Positions 53,177 to 62,881 of a DNA stretch of 64,000 bases are shown one piece after another. The notes beneath the pieces were generated by a model. It ran no database searches. It saw nothing but the letters and a program-made list of their open reading frames with translations, and was not told the DNA's origin. How positions within the stretch are numbered: the stretch's first letter is position 1; the number at the start of each line of letters is the position of its first letter. The position numbers and the translations under genes are program-made. The DNA comes from Gracilaria gracilis (Eukaryota > Rhodophyta > Florideophyceae > Gracilariales > Gracilariaceae), in assembly GCA_030374805.1 (NCBI GenBank), contig JARGSG010000014.1, positions 186,001 to 250,000 of the forward strand, read 5' to 3'.

Positions 53177-55510
53177 ATGGCGCAGACTACCGAGCCGCCC
53201 CCGCCCGTGTCGCCTCTCCCGTCCGTGTCCAATCCGCGCGCCAAGAATAAGAAGAAGGTGCGCATGCAAGTCATCCCGCACGACGAGCCATCCAAACCAG
53301 TCGACACATTTCACGTCACCATCTCCAACGTTCGCGCCACGCTGCGCGTCGCCGAGGCGCGTCCCGTCATCCTCAAGTTCGCCTTTGATAACTATTGGCA
53401 TGCCGAGACTGACGTTTTCACCCGCGATTCCGTCAACCCTTCGTGGCGCTTCAACCTCAACTCTGTGTGCGGCCTTGATGGCCGCAAACCGGCCACCGCT
53501 GATGGCCTTGCGCCGCAGCTCGCGCCCGACGCCGACCCTATCCAACCAAGCGCGCGCTTCGTTTACGAGACCGAGTTTGGCTACAAGCTGCACCGCAAGT
53601 ACTTAATTGTCACATTGTGCGAGCGCAGTCCGTACCAAGATGTTGTGTGGGGCACCGGTATCGTGCCGCTTGACTCCGTTGCGCGCGGATGTGAGGCGCT
53701 CAACATGTCCATCTTCGCCAAAGATGCGCTCAAACACTACGGCAACGTCTTTTGTAACATCACTATGACCAATGTACAACGCGTGCGAGCACATCTTACC
53801 GACCTCAGACTGTCAGAGTATCCCGAAATCTTTAGTTACGACGTCAAACTTATCTACATCGAGTTTGGTCTACATGCGTTTGACCGCGGCTTTCATCGAA
53901 GCACGGAGAAACGATCTGATGCCGAGCCTCGCTTTTCTGCACAACCTGCGCTTGAATTTGATACCACTTTGCGTGATATGCTTATTTCTTCTACCCCGAA
54001 CGCTCCTTCGCTCAAGATCTTTTTCTCCGTTCATCGTCAGGTTGCGCGAAACCGAACCGAGCAGATTGGAGTTGGAGCGCTTCCCGTGCGCATGCTCTTC
54101 TCCAAGGTGCGCGACGGCTGGATGGGGTTACCCACCAAGTTTAGGGTACCTCTTGCCGAGTATCGCGGCATCATTCGCGGCAAGGTGTTGCTTCGCAATA
54201 TTCCCCAGTTCTCGCAGCTGCCGGGATGTGATCTCACCAACGTTGACGGCACTATTATGCCTCAGCATGTCGATCTCGATAATCGCAGACTGCTCCCATG
54301 GGTGAAGCTTCCCAAAGCGGAGGAGCGTAGACTGCGCTTAGCGAACGGACAAGACTCCAACCAATCACCAATGCGTAAACCGCATCATCATTTTGCCACT
54401 TCCGCTTCGGATAGCCTCGATGAAAAGAGTATGAACCTGGAATCCGTGTTGGAGCATGGGGCGCAGCCACAATTCCACCAAGTACCTACGCTTAACGTGC
54501 GAGAAGGCGAATTCCACACACCTGTCAGCGAGTCAGAAGGCGGATCTGAGCCTTCGTCGCGTGCTACGTCTCCCCGCGTTGATGGGCGTCTATTTGCTGC
54601 CGTCGACAGCGCTTTTGTGCGTGATACGCATGGCAAACGTAGTCCGCTTCCGCAGAAGACACATCAAGGCGAACAACATGTTCCGCGCGCCCATGAAAGC
54701 CCCTCAACCGTGCAGCGACCTGCGTGGACTATCCAGGAGACTGGTGATGACTCCACAAGCACTATATGCAAGTTGCGTGACAAAGTCAATCCGCATGTCG
54801 TATCTCATGTGGAACAGATAAAGCTTTTCGGAGCACTGCGCGAAGCGAACAAGGACGGTGACGGTGAATCGTACGAGGAGCTTTCGAGACTTCGAATATC
54901 TGCCAGTCCTGGAAGATCTAAACCCAGGCAGCATTCGGATGAAAGCAGCTCTTCTCGCTTTCCGCCTAGTAGAGCATCGGATGGTACTTACGACGATCAC
55001 GATTCTCAGTCGGATATGCGCAGCAGGCAGAACAAGAGCGGCAAGAGCTTTGGCAGCTCTTGCACGACGGAAGCTGGAACTGAATTGGAGTCTACTGTGC
55101 TGTCGGAAGATAGTTGTCAGGTTGGTTCGCGAACTACAACGCAAGACGCGTTGACTACGAATCAGAAGTTGAACGGATATCCACCAGCAGACGAACGGTA
55201 TGAATATGAGGTCGATGAGCTTGCAGCTGGCTATGACGTTTCACCGGACGCACCTGCTCCAGATGGCCACCTCAATGACGCATCATTAGAAGGTGGTGAT
55301 GAGTGGTTGGCTGTTCATGATCCTGGAAGCTCGAGGTTCTACTTTGCGCACAGATATACGCAGGAGAGCTTATGGCTTCCTCCTGAATGGGAACGAATGG
55401 TTGATGAGGAAGGGCGACAGTACTTTGTGGATCATGCTTCGCAAACAACTCAGTGGGCGTTTCCGGCTACTGAAGCCCGTGCTTATCGAGAAAGCGTGTA
55501 CGCAGGGTGA
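53177..55510 (+). CDS. C2-like domain protein with two C-terminal WW domains, 777 residues
   Basis: ATG chosen at 53177 (MAQTTEPPPPV); an in-frame ATG 22 codons earlier gives an Arg-rich start and looks like leader. Residues about 35-190 (VDTFHVTISNVRATLRVAEA, KFAFDNYWHAETDVF, NPSWRFNL, KLHRKYLIVTLCERSPYQDV, GTGIVPLDSVARG) look like a C2-type beta sandwich. A long Ser-rich, probably disordered middle follows. The end has two WW domains in tandem: EWLAVHDPGSSRFYFAHRYT...LWLPP and EWERMVDEEGRQYFVDHASQ...WAFP. This layout resembles adaptor proteins that bind membranes and Pro-rich partners. No HECT domain follows, so it is not a Nedd4-type ligase. Confidence 0.75.
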   Translation: MAQTTEPPPPVSPLPSVSNPRAKNKKKVRMQVIPHDEPSKPVDTFHVTISNVRATLRVAEARPVILKFAFDNYWHAETDVFTRDSVNPSWRFNLNSVCGLDGRKPATADGLAPQLAPDADPIQPSARFVYETEFGYKLHRKYLIVTLCERSPYQDVVWGTGIVPLDSVARGCEALNMSIFAKDALKHYGNVFCNITMTNVQRVRAHLTDLRLSEYPEIFSYDVKLIYIEFGLHAFDRGFHRSTEKRSDAEPRFSAQPALEFDTTLRDMLISSTPNAPSLKIFFSVHRQVARNRTEQIGVGALPVRMLFSKVRDGWMGLPTKFRVPLAEYRGIIRGKVLLRNIPQFSQLPGCDLTNVDGTIMPQHVDLDNRRLLPWVKLPKAEERRLRLANGQDSNQSPMRKPHHHFATSASDSLDEKSMNLESVLEHGAQPQFHQVPTLNVREGEFHTPVSESEGGSEPSSRATSPRVDGRLFAAVDSAFVRDTHGKRSPLPQKTHQGEQHVPRAHESPSTVQRPAWTIQETGDDSTSTICKLRDKVNPHVVSHVEQIKLFGALREANKDGDGESYEELSRLRISASPGRSKPRQHSDESSSSRFPPSRASDGTYDDHDSQSDMRSRQNKSGKSFGSSCTTEAGTELESTVLSEDSCQVGSRTTTQDALTTNQKLNGYPPADERYEYEVDELAAGYDVSPDAPAPDGHLNDASLEGGDEWLAVHDPGSSRFYFAHRYTQESLWLPPEWERMVDEEGRQYFVDHASQTTQWAFPATEARAYRESVYAG

Positions 55511-57180
55511 CATCTTCCCTTCTCCTCTCTACCTCTCCCGCTCTCGTTCGACATTTCCCTTTTCTCATTCTTTCTCTCTCCAACCCTCTACCTTTTTTTC
55601 TTTCTTTCCCTACTTTCAATTACCGCAGTTTTAGATTAGGTAGCAAGCCTTTACCCCTCCGCTCTCGCGATTTCAATCTCTCTCATACACCCTCGCAGCT
55701 ATGCTGTGGAGCGTAATTGTCGTACGCTCAAGTCATTTAACACCCACATATGGCAGCCTGTTACTTCGACAAGTAGCTGAGCAGGTCTTTGTATCATGTA
55801 CCAGTGGATAGTCATCGGGTGGTTGACACAAATATGTAAATTGAGCCGCATTCGGTTGCTGACTCTCAAGCTCTTTCTAGAGGAATTTCTCTGTATTACT
55901 CCGCCCTCTTGGCACGATTGTGTTCATGGTGCTTGAACCTCTCTCTCTCTCTCATTTATAGGCTCATCTACCTTAATTACAACTAAATGTAGTGCGTTTC
56001 TGGTTAAAGAAGCGCTCTCTCACTAGGAAGGCCAGCATTTTCTCAGGCCATTTTTGGATGATATCAACAACAACAAGATTCCGGCGTTCACGAAGCAGCG
56101 GTAGACAAAGACGTCTACTGAGCGTTCTTTTTGGACATCACAGTACATAATGTGCTTGAACCTCCAACGGGCAGGGTACGAAAAGTTTATCGATAGGATC
56201 AATCAAAGAGCAATACGGATTATTCACTTTGATCCTCAACCTGCCATATACCCTTGTAGCGATGAGTTCGAACCCTAACGGCCCTGTTGACGTCTCGTAA
56301 TTTTTGGCTGAAGAATACCTCTATCGTGGTTGTATTTGTCGGGCCACGGTAACGCAAAGGAAAGCATGGCCGTTGTATGTTTTGAGCGAGAAAGTCGGGC
56401 CCTATTGCACGTTGACGTGTTGTAAGTACAAGGGAACGATTGTCACTAGTAAGTGTAGTACCATTATCATCATCCCTCTTCCTCCTTGTCCAAAGGGAAG
56501 CATGGTGCTTCGTTTCAAATGATGCCAATCGTTCCAATCTTTTTCGTAGCTTGGTACGTAATCTGGGAGGGTGGCTTCCCAAAATGTTGCCACCAGTGCT
56601 ATCACCAGGGGTTCTGCCAAACTAATATCTTCAACTTCTGGAAAGTCATTCTGGAAGGCATACTGACTTGCAAAATACAAGCTTAGGTGTAGGCGGTCAA
56701 AAAGTTCAGGAAAGCACTCAAACCAGTGCTAGGCTCGAATCTCATTCACAAACCATGCTAACGGTACATATCCGGTTGATTGCTCTGATCGAGAACTCTG
56801 ATCGTTATGAATGTCCCTCCAGGCACCTCATGGGGAAATGTTGGACCTATTTGCTTTCATTAACGCTGTTCCTTTTGAGAGCTTATGATTTCGACACTTG
56901 TGATGGCAGTGTCCATATTACCTCATTACAACACGCTTATATCCTTCCCTTAGTTTCTTGCTTTACCACTGGGTGAGGAGCTGCTTTGTAATAGAGGTGT
57001 TTCTTCTTCTTGATTGCGGACAATAGTGGTAAACTGTTGTAAAGCTTTGAAATGGCGTTTTCTCTCTTCGGAAAAGCAAAGAACTTCTGTGGTTCATGTG
57101 ATATCAGAGATTAGATTGATTTCCTTGTTTCTTCTTCTTTATTATGGTCAACCGCCCCTGATTTCGAGGCGGCAGTAGTT
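55511..57180. other. Intergenic region, possible old repeat remnants
   Basis: Begins with a pyrimidine-rich trailer of the C2/WW gene. A CT run lies near 55941-55955. Frames on the minus strand between 56220 and 56680 are open for 90-120 codons, but none has a recognisable product. They may be decayed mobile-element sequence. Confidence 0.4.
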
Positions 57181-57830
57181 CTATCTAGAGAAAGTTCTCT
57201 CTCTTAAAGAAGGCCAAAAACCGTGACATTTCCTTGTTTGATGTGGAAACCTGGCGATCAATTCTCGTCTTGGGTCATTGGCCAAGGGGCACCGAAGAAC
57301 AAAGTGCCCAGGACCCTTCTTGATATTGGTACCGAAATCGTGTCGTAGCGTCTTTTTTTCAATGTGAGATGCTACAAGCTGCAAGGATGAAAATTGTTCT
57401 GGGTAGAACTGAGCTGGTACTACGTCGGCTTCCCTTTCCCCAAGTAGAAATCTGGACATTGGGAGAACATTCGTTGACTCTTGACCTTGTCGAGAACCAT
57501 TGGGATGCGAATTTGCTTAACTCGTAGGGATGTTGGGGCCTGTCTTCGCAAACGTGTCGACACGCTCATTTTGTGTCACGCCGCAAAGGGCTTGGAACTC
57601 AGGATGAAATCACAAAGTCTTTCCCTCGAGGATTGACAGAAAGGAGGCTCTTCGCTTGTACTAACTATAGCTTTTAGCTGCTATGTTTTGTTTAAGCTCC
57701 TCAACAGTGTGTCGCGAAGGGCGAACCCTAATAAAAATCAGCTTGGTTGTTATTATACTGGTCGACTTCGTTGCTCTGTCGCTAAGGCAGGGAGCCAATT
57801 TGTGTCTACCAACGGCACCATGACGGCAGT
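57181..57830 (-). pseudogene. Non-LTR retrotransposon relic, RNase H part
   Basis: Read on the minus strand with stops, the sequence contains CGVTQNERVDTFAKTG, close to the last RNase H motif of LINE pol proteins (H-x-G-x-x-GNExAD-x-x-AK-x-G). About 100 residues later comes GPGHFVLRCPLANDPRRELI, like the C-terminal Cys-rich end (HFLLECP...R..L). Upstream, RPSRHTVEELKQNI fits the segment before that motif. Several in-frame stops mark it as dead. No RT domain could be located. Assignment rests on these two motifs. Confidence 0.45.
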
Positions 57831-59162
57831 ATAGCAGAAGGGTACGACTGCATTCGATTTCAGTCCTGAAATGAAGTAGTGAGTCTCTCAGAACTGCAAA
57901 AAGGAGATCGAGATCGAATTATGCTCATCTCGCAGAAACTGCTTTTTGGCGATGTTGTATGGGTTTCGATCCTACTTGGATATCCAGAAGTAGAAGAGCT
58001 TAACTCTAGCCGCGTGAGCCAGCTGCCGGGGAGGCTCCCCTGGGGGGCAGTTATAGAATAATTGGGACAGTGGATTATTCCTAGTCATCATGATGAATAA
58101 CCCACTATGTACAGTATCAACATGATGACTCAGTAACACATTACACTCTGTGCAGCATGATGCACCGATATGTAATTGAATTAAGTTCTCTGTACAGTTA
58201 CCGTGTCTGGACTGGTTTCACCCCCGTGAGGGTGCCCTGTGGCGTACGACGTTGCTCAGTAACTTTGACAAGCGAGTGGTAAGAGGAAGAACTATTGAGT
58301 ATTGAAGGGAGAACTCGAGGGTGCAGTGGGACAGAGTAGGATGCATGGTGCTCAGATATCAGAGCCTCCTCTTGGCAGCGGCTAAAGTGGAGGTCCAAGC
58401 GGTGTCCGCGGCTATCAGTACTAAGAGCAAACCGTCTGTGAGGAACTGGGTTTGATGTTGCCTCAGCATACTGAGGCCCCCGTGAAAATCATTTTCCTGT
58501 ATATTCAGGGAATGGGACGTCGGACAACTTTTTGCTTCGCGACTGCCATTTGAAGCTCGCAAAGATCAACGAGTGTCCCCACTTCACGCACGGAAATCTG
58601 AATGCACAAGAGACGTGAGGCAGCCCGTAGGTGTGCGCCCGGGTGTACCGCTTTTGTAGTTCAAGTGGGATATATGAAGTGGAGCGTCTAGCACAGGTGG
58701 AAGGAGGCAAATTGAGGGAGGCGGGGTCAACGAGTGTAGTGACAAGTTCAAAAAGGGAATTGGGAGCTTGCCTCGGCGCTTCGAGTTCTCTCTCTCTCTC
58801 ACTACGTCATGTGCGGAGTTTTGTCACTCATTTTGAGGTAGAGAGATGGAGTGATGGGCTCACGTAGGAGTGATGAAGAACTAGCCGCCCTCAAACAACG
58901 CAGGGCGAGCCAACAATGTGCTAGAGGCGAAGGCGAATCTCGTCTGACGAAGGATTTACCGTATACCATCGTCAGACATCTAAAGTGACGGTATCTACAT
59001 GTAGATACAGGGTATCTATCTACTACCCCTGTAAGGTTAGATAACCCTTTTACCCGTTGGTAGAGCTACAGTAGTAAGGTTACAGTAGATCGGCCAGCGA
59101 CACTTGTCCGACCAAGTTGGTGACCAACGGTTGGTCATCGTTTGCAAGGAAAATTTTAGAAA
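57831..59162. other. Intergenic region with small inverted repeats
   Basis: No gene seen. It holds GTCTGACGA / TCGTCAGAC (arms at about 58942 and 58968), a perfect GTATCTACATGTAGATAC palindrome near 58992 and CT-rich 58791-58800. The cluster of inverted repeats just before the BAG6-like gene could be the ends of a small lost element. Confidence 0.45.
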
Positions 59163-59193
59163 TACTCGCCCAAACTTTGCGTTTGGGCGAGTA
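59163..59193. repeat. 13-bp perfect hairpin upstream of the BAG6-like gene
   Basis: Arms TACTCGCCCAAAC and GTTTGGGCGAGTA around TTTGC, ending 183 bp before the ATG. It could fold in the 5' leader RNA or be a bound operator-like site. Nothing else in the island resembles it. Confidence 0.8.
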
Positions 59194-59376
59194 ACCTATG
59201 GAGCGGCGCTGAATTTCCCTCCGCTTCGTTATGTTTCGCTGCAGCAAGGAGGGCGTGTAGGCAAAGAGAGTTCAGAATGTGGTGAAAGGCTCAAGTTTCT
59301 CTTTGTTGCGCCTCGCAGCCTTCTTCGTTGTGGCTGGATTCTCCATTAAGACTCATTCGGTGGATTCTATCTTGCG

Positions 59377-62300
59377 ATGGCCTCTGCAATCAATGTCACC
59401 GTTCGCCTGCCGTTTTCCAGCGACCAGACCCTACACGTACCCACTAGTACTACTATCGCCGAGTTGATTATCAGAGTGTTACGTCAGGCTCCAGATGTTC
59501 AGCACCAGGGAAGCGCGCAGTGCATCATGTACAGAGGTCGCATCCTTGACGACGAACGCACACTCTCAGACCTCGACATTCCAAACGATGCTGTTCTGCA
59601 AATAATGCCTCGACCTCACCGGGTCGTTCACCGACTTCGTGGTGCAGACTCCGGTATGCATGACCCAATGTGGGAGCGACAGGAAGATCTTGAACATGAA
59701 CACCATCATATACATGAGCACGTGCATACCAATGTGCTTATCAGTCACGTTGGCTTCAACAATCGCCGGGCGCAATACTCCGATATCCGCGAGATGTTGG
59801 TATCTTTGTTCCAAGCGCTTGGCTTCTCTACCAATGCCATCAACGGCACTGCAAGCATCGCCGCTGCCATGCTCATTTCATTTGATTCTGGTATTGAAAG
59901 GGGACACCCATCCCGCCCTATGTTAGAAGCGGCATGGAGTGCTGTTCGAGCGTTACAACAACAAATGTCAGCTTCCGTGACCAACTCCAACTCGAATCGA
60001 CCGCAAACCCAAGCCTCTAATGATGGACACACAAGCTCATCAGGAGCTTCTGCCACGCCTTCTCATGCCCCCCAAACGCAAACCAACCCATTGACAGTAT
60101 CAAGATCAGCGACACCGTCGACGCGAGCTCCGCCACAGCCAGGGACGTCAGAGGCTCCAGGCCGCGCTTCGTCTGTGCATCAATTGGGATCTAGTACATA
60201 CGAAGCCGGTGCAAGCTCTGATCTTTTTACCTCCGCTCCCAGCATTTCAGTTTTACCTCCGCATCCACCAGCAGACAATCAAAATATAAGCGACCGTTTT
60301 GCTTCAGCGAGAACGGCCGACCGTTTGATACCTGCTCTAGGTCAATTGCTTTCGAACTTGGAATATCGGCTCCGGGTCGCACCATCTTTCTCCGCCGTTA
60401 TACAAGGAGAACGTGTACAAGATATAGCACACCTAACTGAGTTGATTGGAGCTACAGCTGGTTCAATGACCGCCGTTGCGACGCTGATTTCGAGCACTCT
60501 TCCTGATGAGGATGACGACGAGAATGACAGGAACAGACGTTCTAGTTCACGTCACAATAGTTCCTCTCAACGAAGACGTCAGTCTCGCGCACAGAGTGCT
60601 TCAGCAGGCGGGGCGAACCCAAGCTCATCCAATCAGGAAGGGGAAGCAAATGCCCCAAATTCTAGCCAAGCTCAGACTGGTACCGGCGCGACACCGAGTA
60701 CAACTGGAGGGCGGGGTAATTCCCAGAGATCTGGGGGTACAAACAGAACGGGTGGTCCGAGAAACCGAGGAAATCGACACGGGAATGCTTCTCGGTTAAG
60801 GATTCCACATAACCATTCCGACGATGGCGAAGAGGAAGGAAACTATGACAGCTATCAAGAGTTGAACGCGAGCTTTCTCGTTCGTTTTGTGGGATATTAC
60901 TATCACTCACTGGCTGGCGCTGATTCAGCGGATGATTCTTGCCCTGACGACAGCAGCGAAGGAACAGCAGTAGATGTGCTCAGAGGTTTGTATGGCAACG
61001 TCGGGTGTGATGAACCACTCAACCCGTTTCTACGTGTACTGTACTATGTAATGGAAATGCTCACTCCGCTTGACTTTCACAAGGTTTGCCGCGGTGATTT
61101 CTCTCCAATCGCAGAATGCCGGCATGACGTGTGGGAAATCATAGAGGAGGAATTGTCGGAAGTTGCTGAGGATTTCATAGGACCTGATGACTTCGAAGAT
61201 TACTTCGTCTATTTCATTTGCGAAAAATTGCACATATTCATTCACATCTTTGATTCGCATAATAGAGACAATGAAGGAAGTCTTCATGATGGTGATGAAG
61301 ACGACATCTGTCGCCACACCATGCATTTTATACATCGAATGATGCTCCTTCTGGTTGATATCTTCACAGGAGATATGGGAGACGACGAGTTCGCGACAAA
61401 GCTTCAAGACTGGTTCTCGGATTCCTTTGCAGGAGTTGTTCACGCGCTAGGTGAACAAACCGGACAGGACTGGGACTCGGTTATTTTCGCGTTTCGACAA
61501 GCTTGTAACGAAGTTGGAGTTGCTGTCCTTGGCGGTCAGTGTTCGATCATATTTCCCTTAATTCTGAATTTATTTCTGGTAAGGGCAAGAGCTGCATATG
61601 ATCGCATAATTTCGGAATCTAATGGAAGGAGGGACATGAATGGTGTTACTCAAGACAATGAGCAGCAGGAAAGTGAAGCTGAAGACGACGAAAACGACTT
61701 TGACCATTCGAACTGCGGACCTGAGTGCCCTAGCCGTCAAGCGCAGGAAGAAAACGACTTTGATCATTCACATTGCGGATCTGAGTGCCCCGTTCGTCGA
61801 GAGCGAGAATTTGAAGCGAATCGACGATCGACGCGGAATCACGGTGTCCACAGTGACGAAGACCTACCAGATCTTGTAAGCGATTCTGACGAAAACGCAA
61901 GTACAGACGACGGAAACTTTGCCAATTCGAGAAACTCTTTCAATCGACGGACCCCAACCAATAGTACCCACCAAGGCACTGCAAGTGGTCCTGTCCGAGA
62001 TACTATGGAGATAAACCAGAATGTGGAGCTTGACGATCAAGACTTCGACGATATCGTTGCGGAACTCAGTAGAGAAATCGAGTCAAACTCTGCGAAACCC
62101 AACCATGCTGCAAATGATTCGGATGCGGATTTTAAGGAGCTTGCGATGGAGCTTGAGAAAGAAGCGGCCACTGGTCCTAACAAAGGTTCCCACTCAAATC
62201 AGAGTGGCGACCAAGAGAATATCGCGAAAGAGAAACCATCGACTAATGCTATAGGATCATCTACAACCCTTCCTGCTGCCTCTATGCGCCGAGGAGCCCA

Positions 62301-62817
62301 TGTTGGACCAAGCCTATCGACAAGGAGATCGCCATTCGTCGGGTCTTCTAGAGGACATACGTCTTTTTCTTCAACAGCTGTGCCCATTACAAGGAGAAGC
62401 ACGAACTACTCAGGGTCATCGCTCACGCAAGCTGCAGACGAATTCGATGTTCTTGGAAAAGTAGCGGCCAAGAGATGGAGGTCCATTGTTCGTAATGACG
62501 AAAATCGAATGTCTGTAGCAGCGCATGACCTTTTGAGTCGAGGCTATCGATACGATGTCGAACCGCAGCGCCGCCTGAACGATGGTACTGCTTTGAAAAT
62601 CGTGGAGGAAGGCTTGGAAGCCGCTGCCAGGGAGGTACCAGTCACTGTCTCTGAAAGAAAGGAGTTGGAAGGCATTCTAAGGGAAAGCTCTGCCGAGTGT
62701 CTCGAATATATCGAATCCGAGATTCAATCAAGAATTCTGGACGAAAGTGACTTTAGCAGTAATGCTTATCCATCTGCGACTTCTCGATTTCTCGGGTGCG
62801 AGGATACACCCGAGTAA
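59377..62817 (+). CDS. Ubiquitin-like-domain protein, BAG6-like, 1146 residues
   Basis: Single exon. Residues 1-80 form a ubiquitin-like domain (INVTVRLPFSSDQTLHV, IAELIIRVLRQAP, YRGRILDDERTLSDLDI) without a Gly-Gly end, so it is not processed. A disordered Ser/Gln/Pro-rich part follows. A folded segment (about 500-750: LNASFLVRFVGYYYHSLAG, NPFLRVLYYVMEML, WEIIEEELSEVAEDFIGPDD) is followed by two copies of DFDHSxCGxECP (about 774 and 795). The C-terminus ECLEYIESEIQSRILDESDF, with SSNAYPSATSRF, resembles the end of BAG6/Scythe, which holds hydrophobic tail-anchored or mislocalised proteins for delivery or degradation. Overall similarity is seen only at the two ends, so the assignment is by architecture. 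Confidence 0.65.
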   Translation: MASAINVTVRLPFSSDQTLHVPTSTTIAELIIRVLRQAPDVQHQGSAQCIMYRGRILDDERTLSDLDIPNDAVLQIMPRPHRVVHRLRGADSGMHDPMWERQEDLEHEHHHIHEHVHTNVLISHVGFNNRRAQYSDIREMLVSLFQALGFSTNAINGTASIAAAMLISFDSGIERGHPSRPMLEAAWSAVRALQQQMSASVTNSNSNRPQTQASNDGHTSSSGASATPSHAPQTQTNPLTVSRSATPSTRAPPQPGTSEAPGRASSVHQLGSSTYEAGASSDLFTSAPSISVLPPHPPADNQNISDRFASARTADRLIPALGQLLSNLEYRLRVAPSFSAVIQGERVQDIAHLTELIGATAGSMTAVATLISSTLPDEDDDENDRNRRSSSRHNSSSQRRRQSRAQSASAGGANPSSSNQEGEANAPNSSQAQTGTGATPSTTGGRGNSQRSGGTNRTGGPRNRGNRHGNASRLRIPHNHSDDGEEEGNYDSYQELNASFLVRFVGYYYHSLAGADSADDSCPDDSSEGTAVDVLRGLYGNVGCDEPLNPFLRVLYYVMEMLTPLDFHKVCRGDFSPIAECRHDVWEIIEEELSEVAEDFIGPDDFEDYFVYFICEKLHIFIHIFDSHNRDNEGSLHDGDEDDICRHTMHFIHRMMLLLVDIFTGDMGDDEFATKLQDWFSDSFAGVVHALGEQTGQDWDSVIFAFRQACNEVGVAVLGGQCSIIFPLILNLFLVRARAAYDRIISESNGRRDMNGVTQDNEQQESEAEDDENDFDHSNCGPECPSRQAQEENDFDHSHCGSECPVRREREFEANRRSTRNHGVHSDEDLPDLVSDSDENASTDDGNFANSRNSFNRRTPTNSTHQGTASGPVRDTMEINQNVELDDQDFDDIVAELSREIESNSAKPNHAANDSDADFKELAMELEKEAATGPNKGSHSNQSGDQENIAKEKPSTNAIGSSTTLPAASMRRGAHVGPSLSTRRSPFVGSSRGHTSFSSTAVPITRRSTNYSGSSLTQAADEFDVLGKVAAKRWRSIVRNDENRMSVAAHDLLSRGYRYDVEPQRRLNDGTALKIVEEGLEAAAREVPVTVSERKELEGILRESSAECLEYIESEIQSRILDESDFSSNAYPSATSRFLGCEDTPE

Positions 62818-62881
62818 ACAGGATGGAGCTACTGAAGGATATGGTGTTCTTCCGTTTGTTTACCTATTCCAAGTCTAGAAA

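Noticed and set aside
52301-53593. A 430-codon minus-strand frame rich in Ala, Arg, Glu and Gly
   Set aside because: It runs through a pyrimidine tract and GC-rich promoter DNA, where stop codons are rare by composition, and overlaps the start of the C2/WW gene. No domain is seen.
56250-56300. A GGTTCGAACTC box on the minus strand that looks like the T-loop of a tRNA
   Set aside because: The bases on either side do not pair as a T-stem and there is no acceptor stem or A box at the right distance.
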